From the NCBI GenBank assembly GCA_020086605.1, contig JACBWW010000008.1, positions 15,774,714 through 15,838,713 of the forward strand: a DNA stretch of 64,000 nt. Direction: 5' to 3'. The stretch comes from Lanius collurio (Eukaryota > Chordata > Aves > Passeriformes > Laniidae). The notes beneath the pieces are model-generated. The model saw only the letters and a list, made by a program, of their open reading frames with translations, was not told where the DNA came from and made no database searches. Each line of letters starts with the position of its first letter. The stretch's first letter is position 1. Shown one piece after another: positions 1 to 13,825 of the stretch. The position numbers and the translations under genes were made by a program.

Positions 1-3000
1 CTGAAAACAGCTGTGAGGAGGAAATATGGATTTTTAGCTTCAGAGGCTGGTAGCAAATTCAACAGTGTACAGGCTTTAATACTGATACCAAAATCAGTTT
101 CTATAAAGAGCAGCTACCATTTACTGTATGGCTGCTCTCATGAAAGTGGCAGTATCAAGAGACAAGCAAGTGAGAATAGCAAGTGACACAAGCACATGGT
201 CTTATCTGAAGAGATTTCTACCACCAGACTGAAATGGCCACAGTGCCCTTTTTTTTCCTCTCCATTTTTATTAGCTGCTAGACCAAGATCTGAAAAAAGT
301 GGCAGAAATTCACCACAGAGGAGCTGAATTCACCACAGCTGGACCCTGCAAGTATTTAGCACTGAAGTAAAAAAAATTCACAGCAACTATTTCAATGTTT
401 TTACATTAGTAACCATCATACTGAAGAATAACTTCTTACACATCCTCAAACCATGAGCACACCCAAATGTGCTTTTTCCTGCAAGAATAGCCCTTGGCTA
501 TCTCAAAATACATCTGCACCCAAGACTCAAGTCCCTGTCACATCCTTAAGTGTCCAATAGCTCAGCCTGAGCACCCTGGCCTTTGAGTTTAGCAAAAGCT
601 ACAGCAAAGCTCATGGCCGAGGCCTGCCGTCGTAGCTGAGACCATATCTAAACTTTGTTACTTTTCTTTACACGTGGCAATCTAGCTCTTGTTCTACAGT
701 GTCTCACTCCAGATGCAGCTGCTCTATTCAATTTCCAAACTATTACACTGTATATTTTTTAATGCTCTGAAGATTCCTTTCTTCTTTCTTTTTACTGCAA
801 TGTAAAATGAAGTTAAAATGTTACTCAGTTATCATTCATCTATTTAGGAGGGCTATGTAAAGACAGCTGTGAGACTACAGCAAAAATACAAGAAAGGACA
901 GACAACGTAAATAAGAAAATTAGAAACAAAAATGATGGTTTAGAATGTGATATGTTTGGTCTGATTTTTCTTTCTTTCTCGCTTCAAAGGGGCCAAGATA
1001 CCACCAACAAAGAACACCATTCAACTTCTGATTGCTCAATAGTTTTAGGATGTAGCAAAGGAAGCAGTAAATATTGTGGGATGGTTACAGAATCAAGTGT
1101 TTTCACATTACTAAAACCTTCAATAGCATAATTGCAACACTAATTCACCATATTATCCAGTTATATTTTTATTAATTATATGATACCATTCAAAAAGTCA
1201 GCATGCTACATCAGCATTAGCATTTCTTTCAATGCACAGCTTCCTGGCACTGGTTACCTGCTGAACAGAGGCCATCTCTATCAGACATCTGCTTCGTAGA
1301 AGCTACTGGTGATTAGATAGAGTCTGTCCAGATACTGTAATCATTTCATACTTAGTCCTTGACCTGTATTAGCAGATAAAACTTTGACATCTTTGTTTTA
1401 TTCTATTATATTCTATCCGTGATATGGTTCTGAGTTCATGGTAACAAGACCCAATCAGTAAATTCAAGGTCACCAGTAGCCTTGCAGTCCTGTACAAATA
1501 AATTTCTCTGTGTTTCAACTTACCAAAGAGATAATGAAATGCTATTCCTGTTTCAACAATAATATGACACTAGGAAGGAGGAAAAAACAAAAGATCTAGG
1601 GAGACTCAAAAGGTAAATTAGTTTCAGATTTTCAGTATTACAGGTGCAGATTGGTTAATCAGCTTTTCATAATTAAGAAAAAAGGAAAAAAAGTATTCTT
1701 TACAGGCACTGGGGGCCTATTTTTAATAAAAATTAATTTAACTGATTAAAGCAATTTTATACTTCATAAGAGACAGAGGTAGCAGAGATGTGCAGAGAGG
1801 GAGGGAGGTTGCACACATTCTGTTCCCACAAAAACTCACAAAACTAGATAGCAAAACCTACTCTGCTTACATGATATGATACTGAAAATTCACCAACACT
1901 TGAAGGATACACAGTGTGGAAAAACTGAATCACTCAAGGTGACATGCAAATAATGCAACAGATTGATGACAAAACTATGAGGATCAATTTAGGTAGAGAC
2001 GAACAACTCCAGTAAATGCTCAGAAGCTTGGAACTTACTTTTCTGACAATATAGTATAAGCCAAAAATGCATGCAAGCACTTGTGCTGGTGAATGAGGTA
2101 ACAAACAACGTAGTATATTCCTGCATCATAGTCTCTGTGACTTCAAAGTACACTGAATTCAAATTACTTATTTTTGTAAAACAGAGCAACAGACAGTACG
2201 CATTCAGTGAGCCAAGTGTGGGGGTAGGACCAAGTTATAAATTGTAATAGTTCTTCCCTTTCAGCTTTAGATTCAAGGAAGTGTGAAATGTTTTGGGATT
2301 TATGGGGAGGTGGAGGAGGGGGAGGGGTGTGTTGGTTTGGCTTGGTTTTTAACTAGTAAGATGTTCATTTCTTGCTGATCCACACCTCCCCAAATTTAGA
2401 ATTTCAGTGTAATACTTAACTAGGCTATGAGCCAAGCTCTATAGGCTGATCAGGAAAGCGCTTCCTGCTTCAGAGACATCTTACAGCAGAGAAAAAGCAC
2501 AGTTAAGTAAGAAAGATTTCTACATAGTTATGGAACTTTTTAAAAAAGTTTAAGCTGTCAGTTATTTAACAAACAATGTCAATTCATCGTACATCTGTCA
2601 ATCCTTACAGCCAAGGCAAGAAATCCCATTAATAAAAAGCAACACACGTATAGTTTCAATTTTGAACATTAACAAAACAAACCCTTTAAAGCTATCTCCT
2701 CAACAGAACACAAACCAAAGGCCAGGACTGCATCTTGAGTCATTTACACTTTCAGCAACAAAAAGTACTGACAGACAAAATACTCATCTCAGGCAACTTC
2801 CTGTATCCCATTCTTGCAGCACAGCCATAGATGTTAAAATTTTGAGTAACAAAAATGTGTAACTACCATGTTTGCTGAAATTGTTTGGCCGTCTAACACA
2901 TCAGTGTGCCAGACACTCTCCCATTAACACTCCTAATTATGGCACTGCCCTCTTCTCCCAAATCACATCTGGTTCTACGTAAACAATCATTACAGCATTT

Positions 3001-6000
3001 GAACAAACAACACTGGGTCATTTTGAAGGAGAAAAGGGCAAGAACTAATTTCTGACAAGATCCTCACTGATTACTGCACTTCCTCAGTGGTACTAGAGAG
3101 AAGACCTATGAAAAATGGGTGCTTTAAATAAGATCTATTTTCTAGAATAGTTTCTTTTCAGAAACTCATCCATTTAAAAGGGTCTGAATCTTCTCCATAT
3201 ATCTCCTGAGAGCCTTAAGACAGGAAAACACACACCATGAACCTATAAGCCAGACCAGCATTACTGGATTCAGCATCAGAAGAGGTTAGTATTGATTTGT
3301 CAGATAGACCCCACATCAGAAAGAAATTATATTGAAATAATTGAAGGTGTCTTTAGGGTGAACAGGCAATCAAAAAGCATACACTAGTGTGTTTTGCAGC
3401 AGTGCTAAAAAACTAACTGGAAGGTTCCATTCTTACTGTTAAAATAAAGGAAGGGGCATAATGTGCTACAGAAACTGCTAAAAGACACCAGCCCCAAGCA
3501 CACACAAATAAATACACAGGAACAGAAATGAAGAAAACAAAATGCATGCACAAAAAAGGTGGTTGTTCACTCGTGAGTCTATTATAAAACCCCTGAACAC
3601 CATAAAAAAATGAGACAGAATCAGTTCTTCCAAAGTCTTGTCACAAATGCTCAAAAATATCAAAGTCCTGAGCTGCAATCTCAATCAGATAAGACTAGCA
3701 TTTTGCTGCGATCATAAGGAGAATGTAAGAAAGCCGAAAGATAAAAGGAGAAAAACAAAGTTGGCATTATTGGAAAGGCAAATTGCATGCAACATAAAAT
3801 AAATTCCAAAGACTCATGAAAAAAAATCCATGTGGAAATATGAGGGGTAAAGCTATTCAGGGTCCTAAAAGCATGGACAAGAAAGACAACTACTATTTGG
3901 GAAATTAAATTGAAACAACAGTCACTCAGGATGCTGCTCCAGTTTAGCAGGCACTGGTCTCTAGAGATGATCAGGGTCAAATACAATGAGGTCTTTGCAG
4001 CTACCGCATACAAATGCATTTGTTAACGATTAAATGTCTTATCACAACCACAAAGCAAAGCATGTAAATGCATTAACAGCCCCTACTCAAGTCATAAACA
4101 TGATGCACCCAACCTCAGATCTTCTCTGCTACCAACCAACCCAAAAAATTTGTAGATTTTGGCCACCCTGTCCTAAGAACAATTTTGAACTGTTGCTTCC
4201 AGACAGGAGCAAATACTCATGGCAAAAATGAGAAATATGAAAATGCTATAAATGTTGGAATGCTAAAACCTTCTACTTATCATTGTCAGTCTAATAATAC
4301 ACAATACTTGATAGTGATCAAATATGGTCCAATATGAAGACTTTGCTTATACCAAATAAACTGTGATAATCTTTTATGTTCAAACACAAACACACTACTC
4401 TGTCTTGAAGAACTGAAAGAGAACAGCACATGAATATAGAATCAGAGTAACATGAAATGTAGCTCTAACCCTCATCATAAACATTTGCTCTAATTTTTCA
4501 TTTATATTATTCCTTCCTTTATTGCATTTCTCAACATTTACTAAAATCTAAAAAAATTCGAAGTAATTTAAAACTAGAAAACTGTGTTCCCAAGTGGCAC
4601 TGAAGTCCTAAAATCAATTTTCCACTCATAACCTAAATTTTCCAGCTGTGCCTGTGGGTGTTGTATTCAGAAAACATGAGTTTGGGGAATACTTCCAGGT
4701 TCTTCTGCACACAAATTCTGACTGCTAAATCCTCCTAATGCATCCGCACAAGTTGTGTACAACTGGGCTTTTTTAGAGCAACTGAAATGGTATGCTTCTA
4801 GTGGCATAATTTAAAGCAAAGTGGTAAAATATATTAAAAAAAACCCTTTCCATATCACAAGAACTCAAAACAGAAGTTAAAGCAAGCATACACTTCATAC
4901 ACTTTTTAGCACATCTTTCTTACTTTTCACATAGAAAGTTACACTGTGGGACAAGAGAGGAATCTACATTAGTTGAAAAACATCTTCAGATATGTTTCTG
5001 TATTTGATATAGCATTACTTATCTGTAGAGAATACCAAGAAATTCAAATACACGAAACACATGCAAAAACACGCACACTTCAAGGTGTAGCTTTCTAAGG
5101 CTAAAATACTATTAGAATTGTAACATGACGTTATCTCCATAAAACATATCAATGCACTTCAGTCAGTTCTGCAGTGCAGATATTCTAAACTATTTCCAGA
5201 TTCCAGATAGCTGAAAGTGAAATTCAGAAAAACATATATTGTTTCCTAACAGGAACTACCAATCACCACGAGACCATCTTCTAACCAAGGGCCATCTATT
5301 AGTTTAATTAGTCTGTCAGTTTGATTACTAAAACATTTTCTTCAAATTTGATCCCTTGTGACATTTTCTTTCACAGCACCTACACAAGGATGGAATTTTT
5401 TACATACTGCTGCTAAACTGGATCTCCTACTTCTGCTAGTAATGATTTAAAAATCATCCATTTTGTAATACTTTTCTATGTGCACCTTCCATTGCTTTGA
5501 AATAGTGTCTTGGTTGGGGAAGATATCCAGATGTCATAGAAGTGTTATGAAACTAAGCCAAGCATATATACAAAACAAAGATATCTCAAAAAGGACAAAG
5601 TACTCCAAAAAAAAACATGCACTGTAAAAACCTAGAGTTTAGTTGCTAAAGTCTCTGAAGAGCTTGATTTTTCTCAAGGGCACAGACACTGAGTGCAAGT
5701 ATCCCTGCTGTCTCTAATCCCAGCTGTTGTATGCCACTAAGAAGCACTAAACTTTAGACTTAAAATCAAAGGGGACTTGAATGAAGAGGCACAGGGAATC
5801 CAAGAGGAACACAAGTTAGGAAGTGAGACAAAGTCATTGAATAAGATTACAGAAAGCAGGAGTTGCTGACAGGAAACAACTGTCTGTTGTTCTGATTTAC
5901 ACTGGCTGAAGCAAGGATTCTACAGAGAATACGGTGAGGGTTACAGAAGTTAGTGCTACATGTATAGGGGAAAAAGTAAAACCAAGAAAACAAGACCAAA

Positions 6001-7336
6001 AACAATTGTGAAATTGCAGTATTGAGTGTTCTGCTTTGAGATCATAACAATAACTTAATGAATTTTTATGTAATTTTAATGTTCAAATGAATAACTGGTA
6101 CTGTTACAAGAAATTTGAAGCAAGTATTGCTTCAATGTAATAGAAGGAATTAATAGCATCTCAAAGCCTGTGGGCAATTTTGAGAAAACCACTAACTTAA
6201 AAAATCTAAAACTTTTGACTTTTAAAGCAAATGAAGTGTATCAGTTGGCAAAAACAAACCTAAAATCATTATATGAAATACAACACATGAAGAAGCATCA
6301 CAATCAAAACCGCATCAAACTCAAAAGAAGCATCTTACAAAAAAATTTGAAAAGAAAATACACACAATTACTAGTTTCATTAGTTGTGACAAAGTAAGTA
6401 AAACCATTTGTAAATCCAAGGACATTTCTCAGAACCTAAAAAAAAAATCCTGTTTCAATAAGCTACTGTCCTTCATGTAGCTATTATTCCTACTGTTACC
6501 AACAAAACAGGCAAAGAAAAAAAGTAAATAAAAAACCTCCCACAAATAGATTTTGGAAATGAGCCAAGTGACTCAGAAACAGGAGCTAACAAGTACACAG
6601 AGGATGCCAAAGCCACTTTATTTTACGACCCTTAGAACACAACTGAGATCAGTTCAAATCATTACAGATTCTACCACTGAGCTCACCAAAGGATTTGACA
6701 CAAAGAAATGTTAAGTTTATGTTTTGCCTTCCAAACCTAATATAAGGCAGTCACTCAGCTTTGTAACATATTGTAGACATTAGGAAGAAATGTTGCTACA
6801 ATTATCAGAAGGCATTAGTAAGAAGTGCAATATGGGCTACAGACATCAAGTTTGGCCCCTTGCCAAATATTTTAGCGCTGAATACAGAATGCGGCTCTCT
6901 TTTCTTTTTTTGATATTGGACTCCAAAATAAAAGTGTCCACAACATATAGAAAAGACAGAGGGGGGGGAAAAAAAATAACCCTTTCAGAAAAGCTTTCAT
7001 AGCTCAAATAATAGCATGATATGTCTGACACAAAGCATTTTAGAGGACTTGACAAACATGTAACAATGCATGAATGTCTGGAAAATAGAGGTGAATTAAC
7101 TGATCAAGAGATTGTACACTCTATTAGGCCTGCAAAAGTGACAGCTAAGGAAGAGAGGAAAAATGTTCTTTATCTCAGTGTCTCCTCTCTCAGAAGGCTG
7201 GTCCTTTGCTTTCTAAAAGTATCTATCACTGCCTATCACTATTTAAGCCAAGAAAACATTTATTCTAACTTGCACACCTCTTTACCTAAAATGCCCTGTT
7301 TTTTTATAACAGTGTACAGAACAAATCAAAAATAAA

Positions 7337-7387
7337 TATGGCTCTATCCAGAAAAAAAAATTATGGCTCTATCCAGAAAAAAAAAAT
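7337..7387 (+). repeat. Tandem duplication, 25-26 bp unit
   Basis: TATGGCTCTATCCAG plus an A-run occurs twice in a row (7337-7361 and 7362-7387), differing only by one A. Likely a recent slippage duplication. Confidence 0.95.
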
Positions 7388-10061
7388 TACCATGGTTATA
7401 CAAAATTTGGGGGCTTTTTTACATTTTACATCTATGTATGTTGCTTATGCAAAAAACAATTTAAGTGGTTCTGAATAGCTCAGTCATTTCAAATTTTTTG
7501 AGGTTCTAGTAAATGTAGAGAAGTTTAGTTTGCAAGTGTGGCCCAATTTAGGCAGGACTGGGCACAATTGCTAAGCAGGGGATGAATGCAGTGCGCAGAC
7601 ATATGGCTGTTCCCATACAACACTGGAAGACTCATATCCTGCCTGCTTCTTAACTGATTAACCTGAATCTACTGGAAACTGCATATTGCAAATTTTTTTT
7701 TTAATCTTTTCTAGTTCCATGCCCTCCACAAACTTTTTCTTCCACACACTTAATTGAGAGGCGGAGAGATATCAGTCCTGATTTATAACTACACAACTCC
7801 TCTTTGATACTGTAAAACCATTTCCACCAATACAGAAACACCAGCAGAAACAATGGATTAGGTCTCTCTTGCCTAGAGAAGAACACGGGTGTACACACAC
7901 AGTATTCAAAACAGTGAAAATTAAGACCCTTTCCAGAACCTGATCTGTAAGACTGACTTTTCCACCCTTTTTTCTTCATTTTGCGACAGACACCAGGCCA
8001 AATTCCAACTAATATTCTCCAACTTTCATCATTTTCTTCCTCAGCATTCTACCCAACAAACACATTCCCAAACATGAACTGCATCTAGAAAAGAGATGGT
8101 TACAGCGTGCTTCTTTCCTTTCCTCTGCTCTAGAGTGTGGCTTCCAAGACAACCTTTTTACTTCACAGGCCAATTTTCATTATTTCAGAAAGAATTCTTT
8201 TCTTTAAACCTTCTACTCCAAAGAAATGTCACCCGCTTAGGAGCTGCAAATAAGGCCATTTTTTTCCATGAAGTTCGTTCCTTTCATTCTCATTTCTAAG
8301 AATACATTTTCAGTTGAGCCAATACGGACTTAGAAAAATCTGTAAGGTTTGAGTTTTTGCAAAGGCCTAGACAACTTACGTACCAAATTTCAAAACATCT
8401 ATCTACAAAAAGAAGTATTTTTCTGTACTGAAGATAGAAGAAAGGAGTAGTCAAGGTTAGATAATGACAGTGCCCTTTGCCATCTTTTCTAGAAACATGG
8501 AATTGGTAGAAACCAATTGCCTTAATTCCACAAAAATAAGAACTCTCCATTTACACCACATTTCCCTTTACATTGTCTACTTCTATTTCTACAACAATAA
8601 GTCTGAATTTTGTGATTAAATTATTTTTACCTCACACCCTTCCCCCTTCAAATCAATGCATGTATTAGATTTTCAAGTGGAATTTTCCATGTTGGCTATA
8701 ATCATACACTGCAAACAATGCAGTCCAGTCACCCTGAATTTAAAGAAGGATTAGACACCCTACAAAAATTTTCCAGCATCGAGAAAAACTGTGTGTATAT
8801 ATACCTAGAGACAAGAAAAAAAATAAACACAGCATTTTCTTTGGCATTTGAGAGGTTTCATGTATAGCTGGTTTCTCTGCTGTTGGTCAATTTGTCTGCA
8901 AGTCTTATTAAAAAAAGCTCATGTAATTACCCAAAGATTTACAAGACACTGTTTACCAGCCACTTAAAGGCAAACTGAAATTAGCAAAAGGAAAAGTGAA
9001 GGCCCAAAGCATCTGTTTGATAAAGCAAAAGCTTAATCGGCACTGGAAGCATCATTGAAGCTGCCTGCATCTGGCAGTAAGGTTTCTCCCACATTCCCAT
9101 ATCCTTCTTACAGTCTTACAGATTCAGGGAAATACAAGCTACCTTTGCCCATCATTGTGTGGGTTCAGAGCTGTTGGTTTAAGGCAATATGAAGTACACT
9201 GCTTGGTCAAGCAACTACAAACACAAGCTGTTAGCAGACTGCAATTAAGAATGTAATTAAAATGTGCAAGAAGTAATAAGCTGTTTTCACCTTTTTCAAA
9301 TTTATTCCAAAAAACTGTTATTTCAATCCATACTAAATTGCACTTTAAAAACTTAGAAGTTGAAATAAGTGGTCAGTTTTATCCTGATGTTTCCTACCAA
9401 AAAAAGTGTTCTTTGCAATTAAACTTCCAGAATCTCATCACTGAAAAGCAGCATATATTAGATTCAGATGTTTTTACTCTTCTATGAATACAAACAACAT
9501 AAGTAACTGGACACAAGAAAGAGGTTGTAGTAAGATTCAATAGATGTATGTGTTCAGGTTGCAACAAATTAAAGGCCATTTTCTCTCAGAAGCCTGAACA
9601 ACAGAAAAATCTTTTACATATCAGGCCAAAACAAAATTTATTCAAGTCTACATATTTACTTAAGGCTTATATTTTGAGATTCAATTCAAGCTGCTTCCTG
9701 GCTTTTTTTAAACATAGCACGATGGTACAAGGCACTAAACACAACTACAGCAGGTTCCCGTCTCAAAGGAAATGGTTTGTGTGTCCTGTAAATCAAGCTT
9801 TGAAGCAAACTGGGTACATACACAAAAAAACCCCAGAAGTTATACCAACTTGGCTTTTCATTTACACATATGCTATTTATCATTATATCTTCGATTTAAT
9901 TTAAATACACCTTTGCCTGAGAAAGCACACAGCTTTTAAGCAGATTTACCTGCTTTTAACACTTCTACTTCTAACCAAGAGAATTGAGAGAGTCATATGA
10001 AGTTATCTGACTTTATATTGAAGATCACAGGTATTGCAGAACAGTCTTCACTCAGAAAATT

Positions 10062-10215
10062 CCTTTTCTTTTTCCTCATTGTTTTTTGGGGGGTGGTTGT
10101 TTTGCTATTTGGGGGACAGGGGGAGGTGTTTTGTTGTGGAAGGTTTGAAGCATTTTTTTTGATGGTGAGTTTTTTTTAGGTGTTTTGGTTTTTTGATTTT
10201 TTTGTGGGTTTTTTT
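10062..10215 (+). repeat. G/T-rich low-complexity block
   Basis: About 150 bp almost without C and poor in A on the plus strand, with runs GGGGGG, GGGGG and GGGGG and several T-runs. Seen from the MAST4 transcript this is A/C-rich. Confidence 0.85.
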
Positions 10216-11762
10216 CTTAACCCCTTTCAGAATATAGTCAATAATCTTAAAAAGAGAGTATCAATAACATATGAAAAAGAAGAAGGGACAAAATACATGG
10301 ATTACTCCCACAGAAAACAAAGACAGGAAGAGTTATTTAATTTTGTAGTAAAAACATATACTACCACTATAAAATAACCAAGTCACTATTTTGGAATGTA
10401 CTATAAAATCAAAAGGTCAGCAAAGCGTACAGCTCGGACACTTGATATTTATTAACAGAACTTAAACAGCAGCTACAGCTCTTGTCATATAATGTGCTTT
10501 CCAGATCACAAGTTCATCATACCAGTCTCTCTTCTGCAGATGAAGATAGAAACAAAGCAACAGAAGAACATAAGGGGAGCAAGAGAACTATATGAAGATG
10601 GATTCACTTTAAAGGTTTAATGAATACAACTTGAGTTTAAACAGCATTTCTCCCCCTCCATCTTCTTCTTCTTCTAAATGATAGCATGCCAACTTGAACA
10701 GTTCTGACCACTGGCTGATTTTCTCCACTATAGGACCAGATTCTAAGGACAGTCATGAAGCACACATCTCCAAAAACTGCATGCACTGCAAGTGTGACTA
10801 CGCCTCTCTGGTACTGGGATTATTCACTGTATAGCTTTCAATAATCTTAGGTGACTGTAAGCAGTTCTGTGAAATATTTTTTGGTGTTAATTCAAAATTG
10901 TTTTGTTAAAAGTTACAGAAAATAGAATACAAATAACATCTGCAGAACTCAACACTCTTCTTTCACACAGAGGCTTAAGTTATCCCTTAATCAGACCAGA
11001 CTGCTGTTCAATTCTTGTCACAAGGCAGAAATCCGGTTTACACTACTAAATGGATTAGAGCAGGTTTAAGAGAAGGAAATCCAGTTTTGCTATGAAGATC
11101 TACCTCTTGGAACTTTTATATCCTTTACAAGATGTCATCCACAGCCTCAGCCTGCAGCAGAGAGTCTCCTTCCTACTTGGCAATCAATTAGTAAAAAATA
11201 TTTAGGATTTAAGGACCAATTAAAGTATCAAAATTTTTATGAAAGTTATTCACTTTCCACAGGCAAGTATCACACTAGGAGTTGAAGAAAAGCTAATGGA
11301 TTCTTTACGAGGCCCAAGAGAATTTCAGGACTTCTGTATGCTCCGTAACAACATGTGCTACAGACTCTACTTGTGTACATCTGTCTAACAGAAACTGTTA
11401 TACTGGATCAGCACTAAGTTGAAAGCACTGATCAGAAAGGTGTCGTCCCAAAAAGTTCAGAGCTGTGCAAGTTCAGTGCATGTTAACTGCTTTATGGGGG
11501 TTTATATTACTTAAGAATAACGATCCCAACTGTATGGAGGCTTTCTTTTCCACCCTCCTCCCATTGAAATTGCAGATGTGGAGGAAAACAAAAGAAAGGA
11601 AGTACATTCATCGCTGAGAGCTACTTGAGCAAAGGGGCTTTCTGAACAATGGGCCGTAATGATGTAGTTTGAGGTGGTGCTCCATTTTGGTGAAATATTT
11701 AAAAAGTAACTACACCCTCTGTTCGGCTATAGTCACATGTTTTTAATTGGTACACTCTCCGC

Positions 11763-11800
11763 CAATATATATATATGTATATAGATATGTACATATTTAA
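11763..11800. repeat. (TA)n-rich stretch beside the CpG island
   Basis: CAATATATATATATGTATATAGATATG marks an abrupt change from AT-rich to GC-rich DNA about 140 bp left of the island. Confidence 0.85.
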
Positions 11801-12188
11801 TTATTTGAGCGGTTCATGCATAATCCTAAGAGGCTCGAATCCTGGGTTCAAACAACATACAGTACCAACACTGTGCCATAACGCTCACTCCATTTGGGAT
11901 ACGGCGTTTTCTAGAGTTTAGGGACGATAGCGGAAAAGTCAGCCCAAAGCCGCCCGGGAAAGGAAGACGCGCCCGCTCCGCCGTTCAACAAAGTGCGCCG
12001 CAGCCGCCCGAAGCGCCGGCCAAACTTTCACCCTCCCGGTAATGCCCGTCCGCTGCCCGGCCCGGAGCGCAGCTGCCGGGGAAAACCGCGCCGCTCCCGC
12101 CTCGGCGGCTCCCCGGGAAGCGCCCGGGTTGCACCGCCGAGCCCGCGGACGAGCCCGCCGCCCGCCCCCGCGCCGGGCAGCTCGGCCG

Positions 12189-12588
12189 NNNNNNNNNNNN
12201 NNNNNNNNNNNNNNNNNNNNNNNNNNNNNNNNNNNNNNNNNNNNNNNNNNNNNNNNNNNNNNNNNNNNNNNNNNNNNNNNNNNNNNNNNNNNNNNNNNNN
12301 NNNNNNNNNNNNNNNNNNNNNNNNNNNNNNNNNNNNNNNNNNNNNNNNNNNNNNNNNNNNNNNNNNNNNNNNNNNNNNNNNNNNNNNNNNNNNNNNNNNN
12401 NNNNNNNNNNNNNNNNNNNNNNNNNNNNNNNNNNNNNNNNNNNNNNNNNNNNNNNNNNNNNNNNNNNNNNNNNNNNNNNNNNNNNNNNNNNNNNNNNNNN
12501 NNNNNNNNNNNNNNNNNNNNNNNNNNNNNNNNNNNNNNNNNNNNNNNNNNNNNNNNNNNNNNNNNNNNNNNNNNNNNNNNNNNNNNNN
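12189..12588. other. Assembly gap (400 N) inside the CpG island
   Basis: Exactly 400 consecutive Ns, flanked by very GC-rich sequence on both sides. The round number could be a placeholder or a size estimate, so the true length is not known. GC-rich promoters and first exons are commonly lost in bird short-read assemblies. Confidence 1.
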
Positions 12589-12648
12589 GCCGCCTGGCCA
12601 TGCCGGACCGCCCGGACCCCGCTCCGCATCCCCGCAGCAGCCGAGCGC

Positions 12649-12656
12649 TGACATCA
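12649..12656 (-). promoter_or_regulatory. CRE-like site TGATGTCA
   Basis: Differs by one base from the palindromic CRE TGACGTCA; also fits ATF/AP-1-like variants. Its clustering with the CCAAT box and the E-box within 45 bp supports function. Confidence 0.45.
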
Positions 12657-12666
12657 CGCCCGCGCC

Positions 12667-12673
12667 GATTGGC
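12667..12673 (-). promoter_or_regulatory. CCAAT box (NF-Y type)
   Basis: Plus strand reads GATTGGC, so the minus strand has GCCAATC, a good NF-Y match. It is 10 bp from the E-box and 10 bp from the CRE-like site. The order E-box, CCAAT, CRE on the minus strand is typical of a TATA-less promoter with its start within about 100 bp leftward, that is at or inside the gap. Confidence 0.55.
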
Positions 12674-12683
12674 GCCGCCGCCG

Positions 12684-12691
12684 CACGTGAC
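12684..12691 (-). promoter_or_regulatory. E-box / CLEAR-like site GTCACGTG
   Basis: Palindromic CACGTG with flanking AC, reading GTCACGTG on the minus strand. This is the core bound by USF and MiT/TFE-type bHLH-Zip factors. It lies upstream of the CCAAT box if transcription is leftward. Confidence 0.55.
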
Positions 12692-13825
12692 CGCGCGAGG
12701 TGCGCGCCCCGGCAACTTCGGGGCGCAGTCCGGCGGCCGCTCCCGCTGCGCCCGGGCCGCCGCCGCGCCACGGCTGCGATCCCGGCGGTTCGGGGCGCCA
12801 CAGCCGCCAACAACGAGTTGTCGTTTACTTGCGAAGTGCAACTGCAGTAGGGCCATAGCGGCACCGCGTAAGAAGCCGCGCCCCACGGGGTTCCCATGTG
12901 AGGCTGCGGAGAACCCGCGGAGAGAGGACGGATTGTCTCAGGGGTGCAGGCACCGCAGGTCCGGCTGTGACCTTGGGCTTGTCGCCCGAGGGCCTCTCAT
13001 CAGCTCAGCTGACCCGACTGGTGCAGGGAAAACTCGTCTCCGTCGAAAACTAGGTGCCAGATCCTTAAAGGTTATGCTGAAAGCACAGATTCTAAGGAGC
13101 AAAACGGTAGTGGAGTTTCATACCAGCCAAGCTGCTGGTTAAACAAATCATTGATTTTTTTTTTTCCAAAAGCTGTCACCCTACTATTAGCTATTCACCC
13201 ATTTAACAGTCTTAAGATGAGGACTATGACAATCACACCCTTAAACCTAGTATGAAAAAGAAATATTGATTTCCTGTCAGATTGCATCATTTTGAGAAGC
13301 AGTGCATGTACATTCCATAGTAATAAAACCTGCCAGGAGCAAAGGCATTTAGAACCAAAAAAAGAAAAAGAATTGCAGAAAGAATAACACTGAGCAGTAG
13401 CGGCTTATCTGAAGAACAGAGAAAGCAAAGGCTGCTGTATTCACTGCCCCCAAGTTCTGTACTCTTCTTAATATGACTGAAATGCATTAACATTATTGTT
13501 TTATACTTCTTACAATTAAAAAAAAAATTATTTCAGCACTCCCATTTAGCTACATTTCTCTGGTACTTCCAACTGTATTATTCTAAAAAAACAGTCAGTT
13601 TTTATCTGAGTTACACAGTGGCATTAAGTGAACATGTTTTCCCTTCCCTATCCCTCCACTTCTCCCTCTCCAAATGCATCCATCACATTGGATCAATGGC
13701 TTAAAACTTAGCCATCAGATACTTCAGTTACAGGATTAGAGCTGAATTTAAGTTAAGAAAGGAGATGCTCATACTGGCCAAAATTCCAGTTCCACAAGAG
13801 GGAGACAAGGAAAATCAAACACACT

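Larger units (their letters stand above)
11935..12990. promoter_or_regulatory. CpG island, probable internal MAST4 promoter
   Basis: The only long GC- and CpG-dense segment of the window apart from part of an ERV. It spans about 250 bp left and 400 bp right of a run of Ns and drops sharply into AT-rich DNA on both sides. It lies within the MAST4 intron downstream of exon B, where a promoter would drive an N-terminally shorter transcript; shorter MAST isoforms starting near this region are known in mammals (from memory). CCAAT, CACGTG and CRE-like motifs sit at 12649-12691. The first exon itself is probably inside the gap. The long open frames here are produced by GC-rich sequence and by Ns, and are not genes. 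Confidence 0.75.

Noticed and set aside
2326..2350. TGTGTTGGTTTGGCTTGG as the start of an LTR
   Set aside because: Resembles the first bases of some bird LTRs, but nothing downstream supports an element; G/T-rich low complexity is enough.
6170..6397. 75-codon Lys/Asn-rich frame
   Set aside because: A-rich composition produces it; no similarity or splice signals.
11939..13142. Several open frames of 214-366 codons across the CpG island
   Set aside because: They run through 400 Ns translated as X and exist on both strands because GC-rich DNA has few stops; no splice or domain evidence.
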